Position numbers and translations under genes: made by a program. Shown here piece after piece: positions 17,994-26,794 of a stretch of 64,000 nucleotides of DNA (positions are counted from its first letter, which is position 1; each line of letters begins with the position of its first letter). Under the pieces are notes generated by a model. It did not search any database. It saw only the letters and a program-made list of their open reading frames with translations, and was not told the origin of the DNA. The stretch lies in the NCBI GenBank assembly GCA_965237625.1, contig CBDEGD010000046.1, positions 167,912-231,911 on the forward strand. Direction: 5' to 3'. Origin of the DNA: JABDIP01 sp965237625 (GTDB lineage: Bacteria > Pseudomonadota > Alphaproteobacteria > DSM-16000 > Inquilinaceae).

Positions 17994-18278
17994 GTGATCT
18001 ATCACGTCGACAGCCCGACGAACCGCCTATTGGCGGGTGCTGTCATGTCCGCGGTGGGCATTGCCTTTCTGGTCGCCGGTTACCTCTACCGCAGCAATCA
18101 GGACGGGACGGCGATCAGTGCGATGGCAAAGCCATTGGTGGGAAGCCTGTCCCTGTTGTTCACGGCGCTGCCCGTTGCGTTCATCGCGATGGGTCTGTTC
18201 ATGATCGTGCGCGGGCTTCGGTCCGCCGCGAAGGCGCGTGGGGAGCGGGCCGGCACCATTGATCGCCGCGACCAATAG
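17994..18278 (+). CDS. Small two-helix membrane protein
   Basis: A 94-residue protein with two predicted transmembrane segments (about 11-30 and 49-75) and a short basic C-terminus. I do not recognise the family. GTG start one base after the methyltransferase stop suggests coupling to the cassette. The coding strand is clear of other genes, but the short length keeps confidence moderate. Confidence 0.55.
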   Translation: MIYHVDSPTNRLLAGAVMSAVGIAFLVAGYLYRSNQDGTAISAMAKPLVGSLSLLFTALPVAFIAMGLFMIVRGLRSAAKARGERAGTIDRRDQ

Positions 18279-18281
18279 GGC

Positions 18282-18356
18282 GCGGTTCAGTCCGGGTCCT
18301 AAGGCGACGACAGTCTGGAATCTCCGAATGTTCGGACTGGCCACCATGACAGCGAC
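18282..18356 (-). pseudogene. Remnant of an Lrp/AsnC-family gene
   Basis: The minus strand encodes ASPNIRRFQTVVALGPGLN, which closely parallels FANPNIQKFQTIVAMESVKLG at the C-terminus of the intact Lrp-type gene at 19063-19524. No N-terminal DNA-binding domain is present; instead the GST gene starts at 18382 on the other strand. This looks like a broken duplicate left by rearrangement. Confidence 0.45.
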
Positions 18357-18381
18357 CGGCTGCTCACCTATCGTCCAATGC

Positions 18382-19038
18382 ATGGCGAAAACCCCATCGA
18401 GATCCCAGGGCCGAGCGGTCGTCTACGGCGCGGCCTTCAGCGTCTACGTGCAGGCCGTACGTCTGGTGCTTGAGGAAAAAGGTGTCGACTACGAACTCCA
18501 TGAGGTCGATCCTTTCGGACCCGGCGGGCCGCCGGCGGATCATCTTGAGCGCCATCCCTTCGGAAAAATTCCGGCATTCGAAGACGGCCGGGTCCGCCTG
18601 TTCGAGAGCGAGGCCATCGCCCGATACATCGACGATGCCTATCCGGGACCGGCGCTGCAGCCGGTGGATCCGGTCGCCCGGGCGCACATGTCCCAGACCA
18701 TCAGCGTCTTGCATTCCTACGCCTATCCGACCTGGGTCCGGACGGTTTACATCGAGCGGGTCTCGAAGCCCCGTCGGGGAGCGGAGCCGGATGAGGCGGC
18801 CATAATGCAGGCCATGCCCAGGGTGAGAACCTGTGCCCGCATTATTGCCCAGGCGATGGGAGATGGGCCGTTTCTCGCTGCCGAGACGCCAACTCTCGCC
18901 GACTGTTTCGCGGCGCCGATGCTGGCGTGTCTCATGGAGGCTCCCGAAGGCGCGTCGGTGCTGGCGAAAGTACCAACGCTGTCGGCATGGTGGGATCGCA
19001 TGCGCGCACGCGAAACGATTCAGCGAATCGTCGTTTAG
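18382..19038 (+). CDS. Glutathione S-transferase family protein
   Basis: A 218-residue protein with the two-domain GST layout: a thioredoxin-like N-terminal domain (FSVYVQAVRLVLEEKGVDYE, HPFGKIPAFEDG, LFESEAIARYID) and a helical C-terminal domain with TLADCFAAPMLACL. The conserved ESEAI motif binds the glutathione gamma-glutamyl group. The ATG at 18382 is chosen over longer frames because upstream sequence carries the Lrp remnant on the other strand. Function is probably conjugation or stress-related; no link to flagella is evident. Confidence 0.85.
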   Translation: MAKTPSRSQGRAVVYGAAFSVYVQAVRLVLEEKGVDYELHEVDPFGPGGPPADHLERHPFGKIPAFEDGRVRLFESEAIARYIDDAYPGPALQPVDPVARAHMSQTISVLHSYAYPTWVRTVYIERVSKPRRGAEPDEAAIMQAMPRVRTCARIIAQAMGDGPFLAAETPTLADCFAAPMLACLMEAPEGASVLAKVPTLSAWWDRMRARETIQRIVV

Positions 19039-19062
19039 ACATCAACGCGCTCTCGCGGCCTG

Positions 19063-19524
19063 CTAGAACGGTATCTGCAGCCCCAGCTTGACCGATTCCA
19101 TGGCGACGATGGTCTGGAACTTCTGGATGTTCGGATTGGCGAAGAAGATGCGCCGGGTCAGCTTTTCATAGGAGGCCATGTCTTCGGCGGTGATCACGAG
19201 GATGAAATCATGCTCGCCGGTGACGTAGTAGCATTGCTGCACTTCAGGAATGTCGCGGATTTCGCGCTTGAAAGAATCGATGATGTCCGCGCGGCCGCGC
19301 GCCAGAAGCACCTGGACGATCAGCGTCAGCCGCCCGCCGATCCGGTCCGGGTCCAGGATCGCCACCTCCGACGCTATGACGCCACTCGCCCGCAACCGCT
19401 TGATGCGACGCTGGCATGCCGTCGGCGATAGGCCGACTTCGGAACCAATCACCTCAGTTGTTTGCCTATTGTCCACCTGTAGGCACCGCAGGATGGCGAC
19501 GTCGAAATCATCCAGATCAGTCAT
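19063..19524 (-). CDS. Lrp/AsnC-family transcriptional regulator
   Basis: A 153-residue regulator with an N-terminal winged helix-turn-helix (DDFDVAILRCLQVDNRQT; VGLSPTACQRRIKRL) and a C-terminal RAM ligand-binding domain (VQQCYYVTGEHDFILVI). It is divergent from the EamA transporter at 19656, with a 131-bp gap, and probably controls it, as Lrp-type regulators often control a neighbouring amino-acid exporter. The start at 19524 gives the usual family N-terminus MTDLDDFD. Confidence 0.9.
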   Translation of the reverse strand: MTDLDDFDVAILRCLQVDNRQTTEVIGSEVGLSPTACQRRIKRLRASGVIASEVAILDPDRIGGRLTLIVQVLLARGRADIIDSFKREIRDIPEVQQCYYVTGEHDFILVITAEDMASYEKLTRRIFFANPNIQKFQTIVAMESVKLGLQIPF

Positions 19525-19655
19525 GAACGCAGAATAGCAGCGATTCATGATGAGTAAATGCAGAAATTCAGCGTGCATGCTTTCGAGTTCGCAGCAAGCG
19601 GACGAGGGATTGCGCCTAGTATCCCTGGGCCAGCACCGGACATTTGGAGACCGCA

Positions 19656-20549
19656 GTGCCGATAGCCACAACCATTCGCCCCCAGACCCTGCCATCGGGC
19701 GTTCTATACGGGTTGGTCGCGGCGCTGATTTGGGGCGCCTGGCCGGTGTTGTCCCGGCTCGGTGTTCAGCAGAGCCTGACCGCCTATGACGTCACGGCGC
19801 TGCGTTTCGGCGTCGCCGGGCTGGTGCTGCTGCCTGTGGTGTGGCGGCGCGGCACCGCCGGTCTTGGCTGGGTCCGGGCATTGGTGCTCACCTGCGGCGC
19901 CGGCGTTCCCTATGCGCTGGTGACCATCGGAGGGCTGGAATTCGCGCCTGCCGGACATGCCGGGGTGATCGCGCCCAGCTGCATGCTGACCGTATCCACT
20001 TTGGGCGGCTGGCTGTTGCTCAAGGACCGGCCGGACCGGGCGCGGTGGATCGGGCTCGCGCTGATCGTCTGCGGCGTGGCGCTGGTCGGCTGGGCAGGAC
20101 TGGCCGGCGGCGAAGAAGGGGCCTGGATCGGCGATTTGATGTTCGCCGCCGGCGGTTCCCTTTGGGCCTGCTACACCCTGGCTTCACGGGCCTGGAAGGT
20201 GGACCCGCTTCATGCCACCGCGCTGGTCGCCGTGCTGTCGATGGTCGTCTATCTGCCAGCCTATGCCTTGTTCGGTGATCCGGGGATCCTTCGGGCGCCG
20301 CTCACGGAAACCGTTTTTCAGGGGGTTTTCCAGGGCCTCTTCGCCGCCATCCTCGCCTTGCTGTGCTTCACTAGGGCTGTGGCGGCACTCGGCGCCGCCC
20401 GTGGCGCCGTATTCGCCGCGCTGGTGCCGGCCGTTGCCGTATTGTTGGCCCTTCCGGTGCTGGGAGAAGCGCCGGGCTTGCGCGAACTCGTCGGCGTTGC
20501 CGTGGTGACAATCGGCATGGCGTGCGCCCTGGGGCTGAAGCGGATCTGA
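19656..20549 (+). CDS. EamA/DMT-family inner-membrane transporter
   Basis: A 297-residue protein with about ten hydrophobic segments in two EamA repeats, typical of drug/metabolite exporters. GVLYGLVAALIWGAWPVLSRLG marks the first helix (quoted in part), and ALVPAVAVLLALPVLGE the conserved region of the second repeat. The GTG start at 19656 follows GGAG by a few bases. It faces away from an Lrp-type gene that may regulate it. Substrate unknown. Confidence 0.88.
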   Translation: MPIATTIRPQTLPSGVLYGLVAALIWGAWPVLSRLGVQQSLTAYDVTALRFGVAGLVLLPVVWRRGTAGLGWVRALVLTCGAGVPYALVTIGGLEFAPAGHAGVIAPSCMLTVSTLGGWLLLKDRPDRARWIGLALIVCGVALVGWAGLAGGEEGAWIGDLMFAAGGSLWACYTLASRAWKVDPLHATALVAVLSMVVYLPAYALFGDPGILRAPLTETVFQGVFQGLFAAILALLCFTRAVAALGAARGAVFAALVPAVAVLLALPVLGEAPGLRELVGVAVVTIGMACALGLKRI

Positions 20550-20562
20550 TGGGCGCGCAACG

Positions 20563-20958
20563 TCACATCGGTTTGTGCTGAGTTCCCTCACCGGGGGTGA
20601 TGAACAGGACGATCCCCGGCTCACGCACCTTGACCCGGTGCCAGACGCCGCGCGGCACGATGCAACTCGTTCCGGGGCTCACCGCTATGGAGTCCTCGCC
20701 ATCCGGGCGCTGAAATACGGCCTCCGCCGAGCCGGAGATGCAGATCAACACCTCCTCGCCGGCCGGATGCATTTCCCAATGACCCATATCCGCCGACAGT
20801 TGGTAGGCGGTAATCAACCGCCCGTCATACCGCCGTTTGCCGGAGGCCAGTTCGCTCCAGAACTCCGGCGTGCACTCGACCGCTGCCGCTTCACCGCCAT
20901 CGGGCAGATGCACATAGGTGGCGGTCACATCGAAGCCGGTCGTCGTCGGCAAAGTCAT
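20563..20958 (-). CDS. Cupin-domain protein
   Basis: A 131-residue single-domain cupin. The metal-binding motif is visible as GHWEMHPAGEEVLICISG (H at about 60 and 64, E at 68-69) with the second motif PRGVWHRVKV. Convergent with the EamA gene (13-bp gap). No partner enzyme is adjacent, so the function is unknown. Confidence 0.8.
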   Translation of the reverse strand: MTLPTTTGFDVTATYVHLPDGGEAAAVECTPEFWSELASGKRRYDGRLITAYQLSADMGHWEMHPAGEEVLICISGSAEAVFQRPDGEDSIAVSPGTSCIVPRGVWHRVKVREPGIVLFITPGEGTQHKPM

Positions 20959-21076
20959 GGATGCCTCCTCCTGGTTGGATCGGTCGGAGCATCGACCTGT
21001 TGGCGTGGGGCGGCGGTATTGTCACCGCCATACGAGTTTCTGGAACAGCGACCCTCCAGGCGTTATCACTGCCGTC

Positions 21077-21649
21077 ATGAGCCGGTCCCGGTCAAGCCGC
21101 CAAGCGGCACCCGAACTGCACACCGACCGCTTGCTGCTGCGTGGCTGGCGGGACAGCGACCTGGAATCTTTTGCCGATCTCAATGCCGATCCGGCGGTGA
21201 TGGAATTCATGCCGAGACTGCTCGAGCGGGCTGAGTGCGACGCGATCGTCGTGCGCCTGAAAGAGCACTTCGTACGGCACGGCTTCGGGTGGTGGGCGGC
21301 GGAGGTGCCGGGCATCGCCCCCTTCATCGGCTTCGTCGGCATCTCGGTACGCGCTTCGAAGCGCCATTCATGCCCTGCGTCGAAGTCGGCTGGCGACTTG
21401 CCCATGCCCATTGGGGGCAGGGCTACGCAACCGAGGCGGCGCGGACGGCCATGGCCTTCGGTTTCGAAAAGGCCGGGCTGGAGGAGATCGTTTCGTTCAC
21501 GGCGGAGATCAATGAACGGTCGCAGACGGTGATGCGGCGCTTGGGCATGACCCGCGACCCCGGCGGAAGATTTCGACCATCCGAGCCTGCCGAGAGATCA
21601 TCCGCTGTGCCGGCATGTGCTGTATCGGGCCAGGAGCCTGTCCGAGTAA
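21077..21649 (+). pseudogene. GNAT N-acetyltransferase, interrupted by two frameshifts
   Basis: Read across frames the product is a RimJ/RimL-type acetyltransferase: TDRLLLRGWRDSDLESFADL, then VEVGWRLAHAHWGQGYATEA (the acetyl-CoA loop), then FTAEINERSQTVMRRLGM. Frame changes occur near 21350 and 21565. Each segment keeps good family sequence, which points to indels in the sequence rather than old decay. The last codons and the TAA lie inside the inverted repeat of the small element at 21632-21899. Confidence 0.7.
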
Positions 21650-21899
21650 TGCTTACGGCCATCACCGCGTTTTCAGGAGCTAGGGTTAGGACGGTGTCGC
21701 GCGGCGATGCTGTCGCATCGCAAGCGGCGCCGGACGACATCCCAAGCTCTTGAAACGCGGCCCCGTCGGGTCGACCAGGAAATCACGGGTGCGGCGTCGC
21801 GAACGCTTGACGATGCGCTGCATCGCCTGCGCGCCCCGCTCCTGACACCCGTGTTTTCCTGGTCGATGATGGCCATAAGCATTACTCGGACAGGCTCCT
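21632..21899. mobile_element. Small inverted-repeat (MITE-like) element
   Basis: Terminal inverted repeats of 33 bp (21632-21664 and 21867-21899) match at 32 of 33 positions and begin AGGAGCCTGTCCGAGTAATG. A second, internal inverted repeat of about 20 bp (21773-21792 and 21847-21866) is 19/20 identical. No transposase is encoded in the 268 bp. The termini resemble those of IS5-type elements, but I cannot name a parent. It forms the 3' end of the GNAT gene and abuts the pseH stop codon. No clear target duplication is visible. Confidence 0.65.
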
Positions 21900-22452
21900 A
21901 GTCGGCCGGCGTAGAGACCTTTGGCAGCAATCCCTTCGCTGCCAGCTTCTCCTCGATCCCCGGCTTCACCGCAAGCCACTCATCCCGCAGCATCGCCAGA
22001 GCGACCACGTCGAGCCAGGTGTCGCCCTTGCGGATGTGGCGGCGCATCCGGCCCTCCTCGACGAATCCGAAACGCTTGTGCATCTCGATCACCGGGGCGT
22101 TGCTGTCCAGCACTTCGCAGCACAGCTTCTCAAGCCCCAGCGTGTCGAAGACGTGGGACAGGACGGTGTGTTCGACCACGCTGCCGACGCCGCGGCCGCG
22201 CAGATCGGTGCTGGCGATGTAGAACGCCCAGGAGCACCGGGAATGGGTGCGGTCGATGCCGGTAATGCAGGCCAGGCCCACATCGGCATCGTCGCAGGTG
22301 ATGATCCAATAGGTGCAGGTCGGGTCGTCCACCACGCGATCGAACCAGAGTGCGTGTTCCTCGGCCGGAATTTTCCGGTCGGTATACATGTAGCGCGCGA
22401 CCGTTGGTAAGTTGCGCCAGTCCCGCACCGTATCGCGGTCGTCAGGCCGCAT
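21898..22452 (-). CDS. pseH: UDP-4-amino-4,6-dideoxy-N-acetyl-altrosamine N-acetyltransferase PseH
   Basis: PseH acetylates the 4-amino group of the PseC product in CMP-pseudaminic acid synthesis. The 184-residue GNAT protein has VRDWRNLPTVARYMYT near the start, WAFYIASTDLRGRGVGS as the acetyl-CoA loop, and LCCEVLDSNAPVIEMHKRFG, all typical of PseH. It is 13 bp downstream of pseG. The stop codon coincides with the edge of the small inverted-repeat element, so the extreme C-terminus could have been altered by insertion. Confidence 0.9.
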   Translation of the reverse strand: MRPDDRDTVRDWRNLPTVARYMYTDRKIPAEEHALWFDRVVDDPTCTYWIITCDDADVGLACITGIDRTHSRCSWAFYIASTDLRGRGVGSVVEHTVLSHVFDTLGLEKLCCEVLDSNAPVIEMHKRFGFVEEGRMRRHIRKGDTWLDVVALAMLRDEWLAVKPGIEEKLAAKGLLPKVSTPAD

Positions 22453-22465
22453 CGGGCGCGGGCGA

Positions 22466-23521
22466 TCATGCTCTGGCCCGCGCCTGGAACAATAGCGCCT
22501 CGATCTTCTGACAGACCCGCACCACGCCCATGCCGTCGATCAACTGGCGTCCGCGATTGGCATAACCCTGGCGCAGCCCGGCGTCACCCATCAGCCGGGC
22601 GATCTGCTCGGCTAGGGGCGTCTTCGCCCCCTCCGCCAACAGGTCCAGCGTCACGCCGCAGCCCCGCGCCGCGTACGCTTGGGCGGCCGGCCGCTGGCCC
22701 TCGGCGACGATCAGGGCGATGGTCGGCACGCCCATATAGGCCAGCTCCCACAAGGTCGAGCCGGCGGCGCTGACCGCCAGATCCGCCGACGCCATCGCCG
22801 CCGACATGTCGGCCACCGATTGGCGGACCGCCACCCGGTGCGGCGATGCTTTTGCCGCCTGGTTGATCGCGTCCAGGTGAGGATTGCCGCTGCCGACGAT
22901 GACGCCGACCTGGAAGGCGCCGGGAGGCAGCTGATTGAAGGCCTGGATGACAAATGGGGTCGCCCCGGCCGGGTCGGTGCCGCCCAAGGTGACCAGCACC
23001 CGCTCGGCGGTCTCGCGGACCGGCGCCGGGGTCTGTGCCCGGTTCCGGAACTCCCGCCGCAGCATGACGAAGCGCGATCCGTACAGCGCGTCCACATGGC
23101 GCGGGTAGAGGGTCTTGGCGGCATGGATGTTCTGGTTGACGATCGCCGCTACCCGGTAGGGGCCAAGATCGCCATTGTCGTCAAGCATCACCAGGGGGAA
23201 GCCGGCCCGCGCCAGGCCGTCCTGATAGGAGCCAGCGAAGGCAGGCCCATCGAGCACGATCAGCCCGGCATTGTGCCGGCGCGCCATACTGGCGGTCTGG
23301 GTCACGTCTTCGCGGTCGCCGGGATCGACGGCCAGGGTATCGAGACGAATGCCGTCCTCGGCGAGAAGCTCGGCGGTTCCGGGCAGGGCGCTGGCCATCA
23401 CGAAGGTGACCTTGCCGCCGCGATCGACGAAACCCTGCGCCAGGGACCGGCAGCGCGCCACATGGCCGGCGCCAATCGCCGGGCTGCTGTCGACACGGAT
23501 CAGGATCGAGCCGGCCATCAA
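22466..23521 (-). CDS. pseG: UDP-2,4-diacetamido-2,4,6-trideoxy-beta-L-altropyranose hydrolase PseG
   Basis: PseG removes UDP to release the free sugar used by PseI. The 351-residue product is a GT-B-fold enzyme; the catalytic region is IRVDSSPAIGAGHVARCRSL (His within GxGHxxR), and the nucleotide-binding half has VLVTLGGTDPAGAT and SAAGSTLWELAYMGVP. Length matches the family. It is followed at once by pseH and preceded by a TPR-glycosyltransferase gene. Confidence 0.92.
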   Translation of the reverse strand: MMAGSILIRVDSSPAIGAGHVARCRSLAQGFVDRGGKVTFVMASALPGTAELLAEDGIRLDTLAVDPGDREDVTQTASMARRHNAGLIVLDGPAFAGSYQDGLARAGFPLVMLDDNGDLGPYRVAAIVNQNIHAAKTLYPRHVDALYGSRFVMLRREFRNRAQTPAPVRETAERVLVTLGGTDPAGATPFVIQAFNQLPPGAFQVGVIVGSGNPHLDAINQAAKASPHRVAVRQSVADMSAAMASADLAVSAAGSTLWELAYMGVPTIALIVAEGQRPAAQAYAARGCGVTLDLLAEGAKTPLAEQIARLMGDAGLRQGYANRGRQLIDGMGVVRVCQKIEALLFQARARA

Positions 23522-23589
23522 TGGCTCCCGTCAGTTCGCCTGCGGTTTTGCCGCGTCAGCGGCAGCATGCACAGCTTCCACCAGGGGGC

Positions 23590-25199
23590 CTAAGATTTGG
23601 TTCCAGGGGTTTCCCCCTCGCGGGCGAACAGCCGCATCGACTCGAACCAGGGCATGCCGCCGGTGCCCAGATGGGTCCAGTCATCCGACTGGCACGGCAC
23701 ATAGACCGGCACGCCGAGGCCGCCCGCCAGATTGGCCCGAGGCCCGGCGGCAGCACCAGCAGGTCGAGATTGGCGATCAGCGCCGCCGCCTCGTCGGCAT
23801 CGGCCACCGGGTCGATCCCCTCGACCGCGCTGATGCGGTCCTTCCACGGGCCGTCGAGGCCTTGCGGGAAGTGCCCGGGCACATCGGCGGCCAGCAGTAC
23901 GAATTCGATATCCGGACGATCGAGTGCCGTCAGTAGATCACCCAGTGCCAGCGCCTGTCCTTCGGCGGTGGGCGGAAATCCACCCCACCACAGTCCGAGT
24001 TCAGCTTGCCGTCGAGATCGCTCAGCCGCTCTCGCCACATCGAGAGCAGGTCCAGATCGGGTGTCAGGAAACCGGCGCCCCCAGGGGAAGGTTGGGCGGG
24101 GAAGGAGTCGGTGGCGGCCGCAGGAACCTGGGCAAGGCTGCCCAAGGCGCCATAGACGTCGATCTGTCCCACGGCTTCAGCCAGTCATAGCGATGAGCGG
24201 GACTCTCCGGATCGGCGGTCGCCGGGGCGGTGTGGAACTCGACCTCGGGGAAGGTCCGTGCGAACAGTGCCGCCAGCGGCGGCTGGCATTCCACGATGCA
24301 TCGCTCGGTGGTGGCGGCGAATTCGGCCAGGCAGGAGGTCGAACATGAGCTCGTCGCCGATCGTCGCCTCGCTGCACAGGAGAGGCCGTCTGACCGGTCA
24401 GCGCCTGGCCGTTCCATTGCGGCTGAAGATGGGCCCGGGCCGGGTCCGCCTTGTTGCGCCAGTCGAACTGCCGCCAGCCATCGGCGAGTTCACCGCGGGC
24501 CAATTGCACCGGTTGCCCGCCCCAGATGGATGCGCCAATTGGATGGCCACAAATTCCTGTGCCCAGTCGAAATAGGTCAGGGCATCGTCCAGCTGGGCCA
24601 GGCCGCGATAGGCGATGGCAAGGCGGGCCTGGGTCTCGGCGGAGGTCGGGTCGATCTTCTCGGCGCGCTTGAAGCTTTCGATGGCGTCGGCGCAGCGGCC
24701 AAGCGAGACCAGGAAATCGCCATAGGTGCACCAGAGAACGGCGCTGCGCGGATGGGTGCCGACCGCTGTCTCGAACAAGGAGATTGCGGCTTCGACCTCA
24801 CCGGCGCGGCCGAACAGATCCGCCAGGCCAACGGTCGCCGGCAGATTGCCCGGGTCTCTCGCCAACACCCCTTGATACAAGGTCAGGGCGTCTTCGACGG
24901 CGCCCTGCCGCCGGGCGATTTCCGCCAGGCCGGTCTGGGCGCTCCAGGCAATCCGGGTCCTGTTCCAAGACCCCTCCGAAGGCTGCGATGGCCTCGTCGA
25001 GACGGTTCAGCGCGGTCAGCATCTCGCCAATCCGGCAGCCGATGGACAGATCGTCCGGGTCGAGTTGCGCCGCCTCCTCGAAGCGGGCGAGGGCGCGGCC
25101 GAATTGCCGGCGACCGATCAGATCACGGGCGTGGGCGATGAGCGGCGCGGCGGCGTCGGCGGGGTTCTGGGTCGTATGGGGAGCGGTGGTCACGGGCAT
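23590..25199 (-). pseudogene. Second TPR-glycosyltransferase, interrupted by several frameshifts
   Basis: Reading across frames gives an N-terminal TPR region (RRQFGRALARFEEAAQLDPD; GRAGEVEAAISLFETAVG; GRCADAIESFKRAEKIDPTS) and a C-terminal glycosyltransferase-like domain ending in VYVPCQSDDWTHLGTGGMPW. It is the same architecture as the intact gene at 12271-14478 but shorter in the TPR part. At least six frame changes are needed, mostly in G/C runs, yet each piece is good protein sequence, so indel errors are likely. Located between pseG and pseB, it may be a second sialic-acid-type glycosyltransferase. Confidence 0.65.
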
Positions 25200-25218
25200 C
25201 CGCCTTTCTTGACGAACA

Positions 25219-25376
25219 TTAACCATAATTGGCCATTCAACCCCGGGAAGGATTGACGCCCGGTTAACCTGGGAACCGCTTGTAATCTAAAGGGTTGCGT
25301 TCGGCCGCGGAACTTACGCGTAAAACCATACTGCGATACAACCGTATTTTGATTTTGTTAACCAAACTGGCGTTCA
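25219..25376. promoter_or_regulatory. Divergent control region with TTAACCA elements before pseB
   Basis: TTAACCAT lies at 25219-25226, followed by AATTGGCCATTCA. TTAACCAAACTGGCGTTCA lies at 25358-25376, 47 bp before pseB, and matches 18 of 19 bases of the element at 14568-14586. The first copy is a looser variant of the same sequence. The TTAACCA core resembles a CtrA half site. Regulation is inferred. Confidence 0.4.
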
Positions 25377-25422
25377 GTGAGCAGGCCGAATTCCGCGAGA
25401 CCCGTCAGGATACGCCCCGCCC

Positions 25423-26487
25423 ATGAACAGTCTCCAGTCGATCGACCCGGTGGACAAGGCGGGGGCCCGGTCGGCATCCTGTTTTCAACCTGGACGGCAA
25501 GTCGGTGCTGGTGACCGGCGCCACCGGTTCCTTCGGCCAGATGTTCTGCCGGCTGGTGCTGGAGCGATACAACCCGCGCCGGCTGATCATCTTCTCCCGT
25601 GACGAGTTGAAGCAGTTCGACATGCAGCAGAGCCTGTCGCCCGAGAGAGCATGGCTGCTTGCGCTATTTCCTTGGCGACGTGCGCGACAATGAACGCCTG
25701 GAGATGGCGATGCGCGATGTGGACGTCGTCGTCCACGCGGCCGCCATCAAGCAGATCCCGGCGGCGGAGTACAACCCGTTCGAATGCATCCGCACCAATG
25801 TGATGGGGGCGGAGAACATCGTGCGGGCGGCGATCCGCAACGACGTGTCCCGGGTCATCGCCCTGTCCACCGACAAGGCGGCCAACCCGATCAACCTGTA
25901 CGGCGCGTCGAAGCTGGCCTCGGACAAGATCTTCGTGGCGGCGAACAATCTGTCGGGCGATGGCGGGCCGAAGCTGAGCGTGGTGCGCTACGGCAATGTG
26001 GTCGGCTCGCGCGGCAGCGTCATCCCACTGTTCGAGAAGATGATCGCCAATGGCGAGGCCAGCCTGCCGATCACCGACGACCGCATGACCCGGTTCTGGA
26101 TCACCCTGCGCCAGGGGGCGGAGTTCGTGCTGTCGTCGCTGAAGCTGATGCAGGGCGGCGAGATCTATGTGCCCAAGCTGCCCAGCATGCGGCTGGTCGA
26201 TCTGGCCCGCTCCATGGCGCCGGATCTGCCGCAGACCATCGTCGGCATCCGCCCCGGCGAGAAGCTGCACGAGGTGATGATCACCGAGGACGACGCCCGC
26301 TCGACCATCGAACTCGACGACCGCTACGTCATCCAGCCGCAATTCGACTATTGGCGCGAAACCGAGCAGGCCAACGGCCAGAGGGCCGAAACCATGCCGG
26401 ACGGCTTCCGCTACTCCAGCGAGACCCAACGACACCTGGCTCGACGAAAAGAGCCTGGAAAAACTGCTGCAGGAGCCGCGCTACTGA
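25423..26487 (+). pseudogene. pseB: UDP-N-acetylglucosamine 4,6-dehydratase/5-epimerase PseB, frameshifted
   Basis: PseB starts pseudaminic-acid synthesis from UDP-GlcNAc. Combined frames give the Rossmann motif VLVTGATGSFGQ, the catalytic region STDKAANPINLYGASKLASDK, and RPGEKLHEVMI, all diagnostic. Frame changes are near 25482-25485 (a T run), about 25650, and about 26430 (CCC run). The C-terminus DTWLDEKSLEKLL is typical. Because all motifs survive, the gene is probably intact in the organism and the breaks are sequence errors. Confidence 0.85.
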
Positions 26488-26577
26488 GTTCCCGCTGCGT
26501 CACTCACCGCCGACCGAGTTCGAACCAGGCGCCCACTGCCAGAATGACTGCCTGTGCCGGTCGGAGACTCTGCCGCT

Positions 26578-26716
26578 TCCCCCTCACCCTCCCGCGGCTT
26601 CGCCACGGGTCCCTCCCTCTCCCTCCCAAGGAGAGGGTTCACAAGGTGGCTCTTAGTTTCCCTCTCCTCGGGGAGAGTGAGGGACCCGCGGCGAAGCCGT
26701 GGGAGGGTGAGGGGGA
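26578..26716. repeat. Long palindromic intergenic repeat, copy 1
   Basis: The left arm (TCCCCCTCACCCTCCC, from 26578) pairs with the right arm (GGGAGGGTGAGGGGGA, ending 26716), with further matching GCGGCTTCGCC / GGCGAAGCCG and CTCTCC / GGAGAG blocks. A second copy with the same design lies at 38621-38750. It fills most of the 307-bp gap between convergent pseB and pseI and could end transcription from both sides. Confidence 0.75.
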
Positions 26717-26794
26717 GCGCCGCGCCTGCCGCATGACCGCTGAACCGAGCGAGAGCAGCAAACCTCCGACCGGATGTCATCTTGCGCGGCAGGG

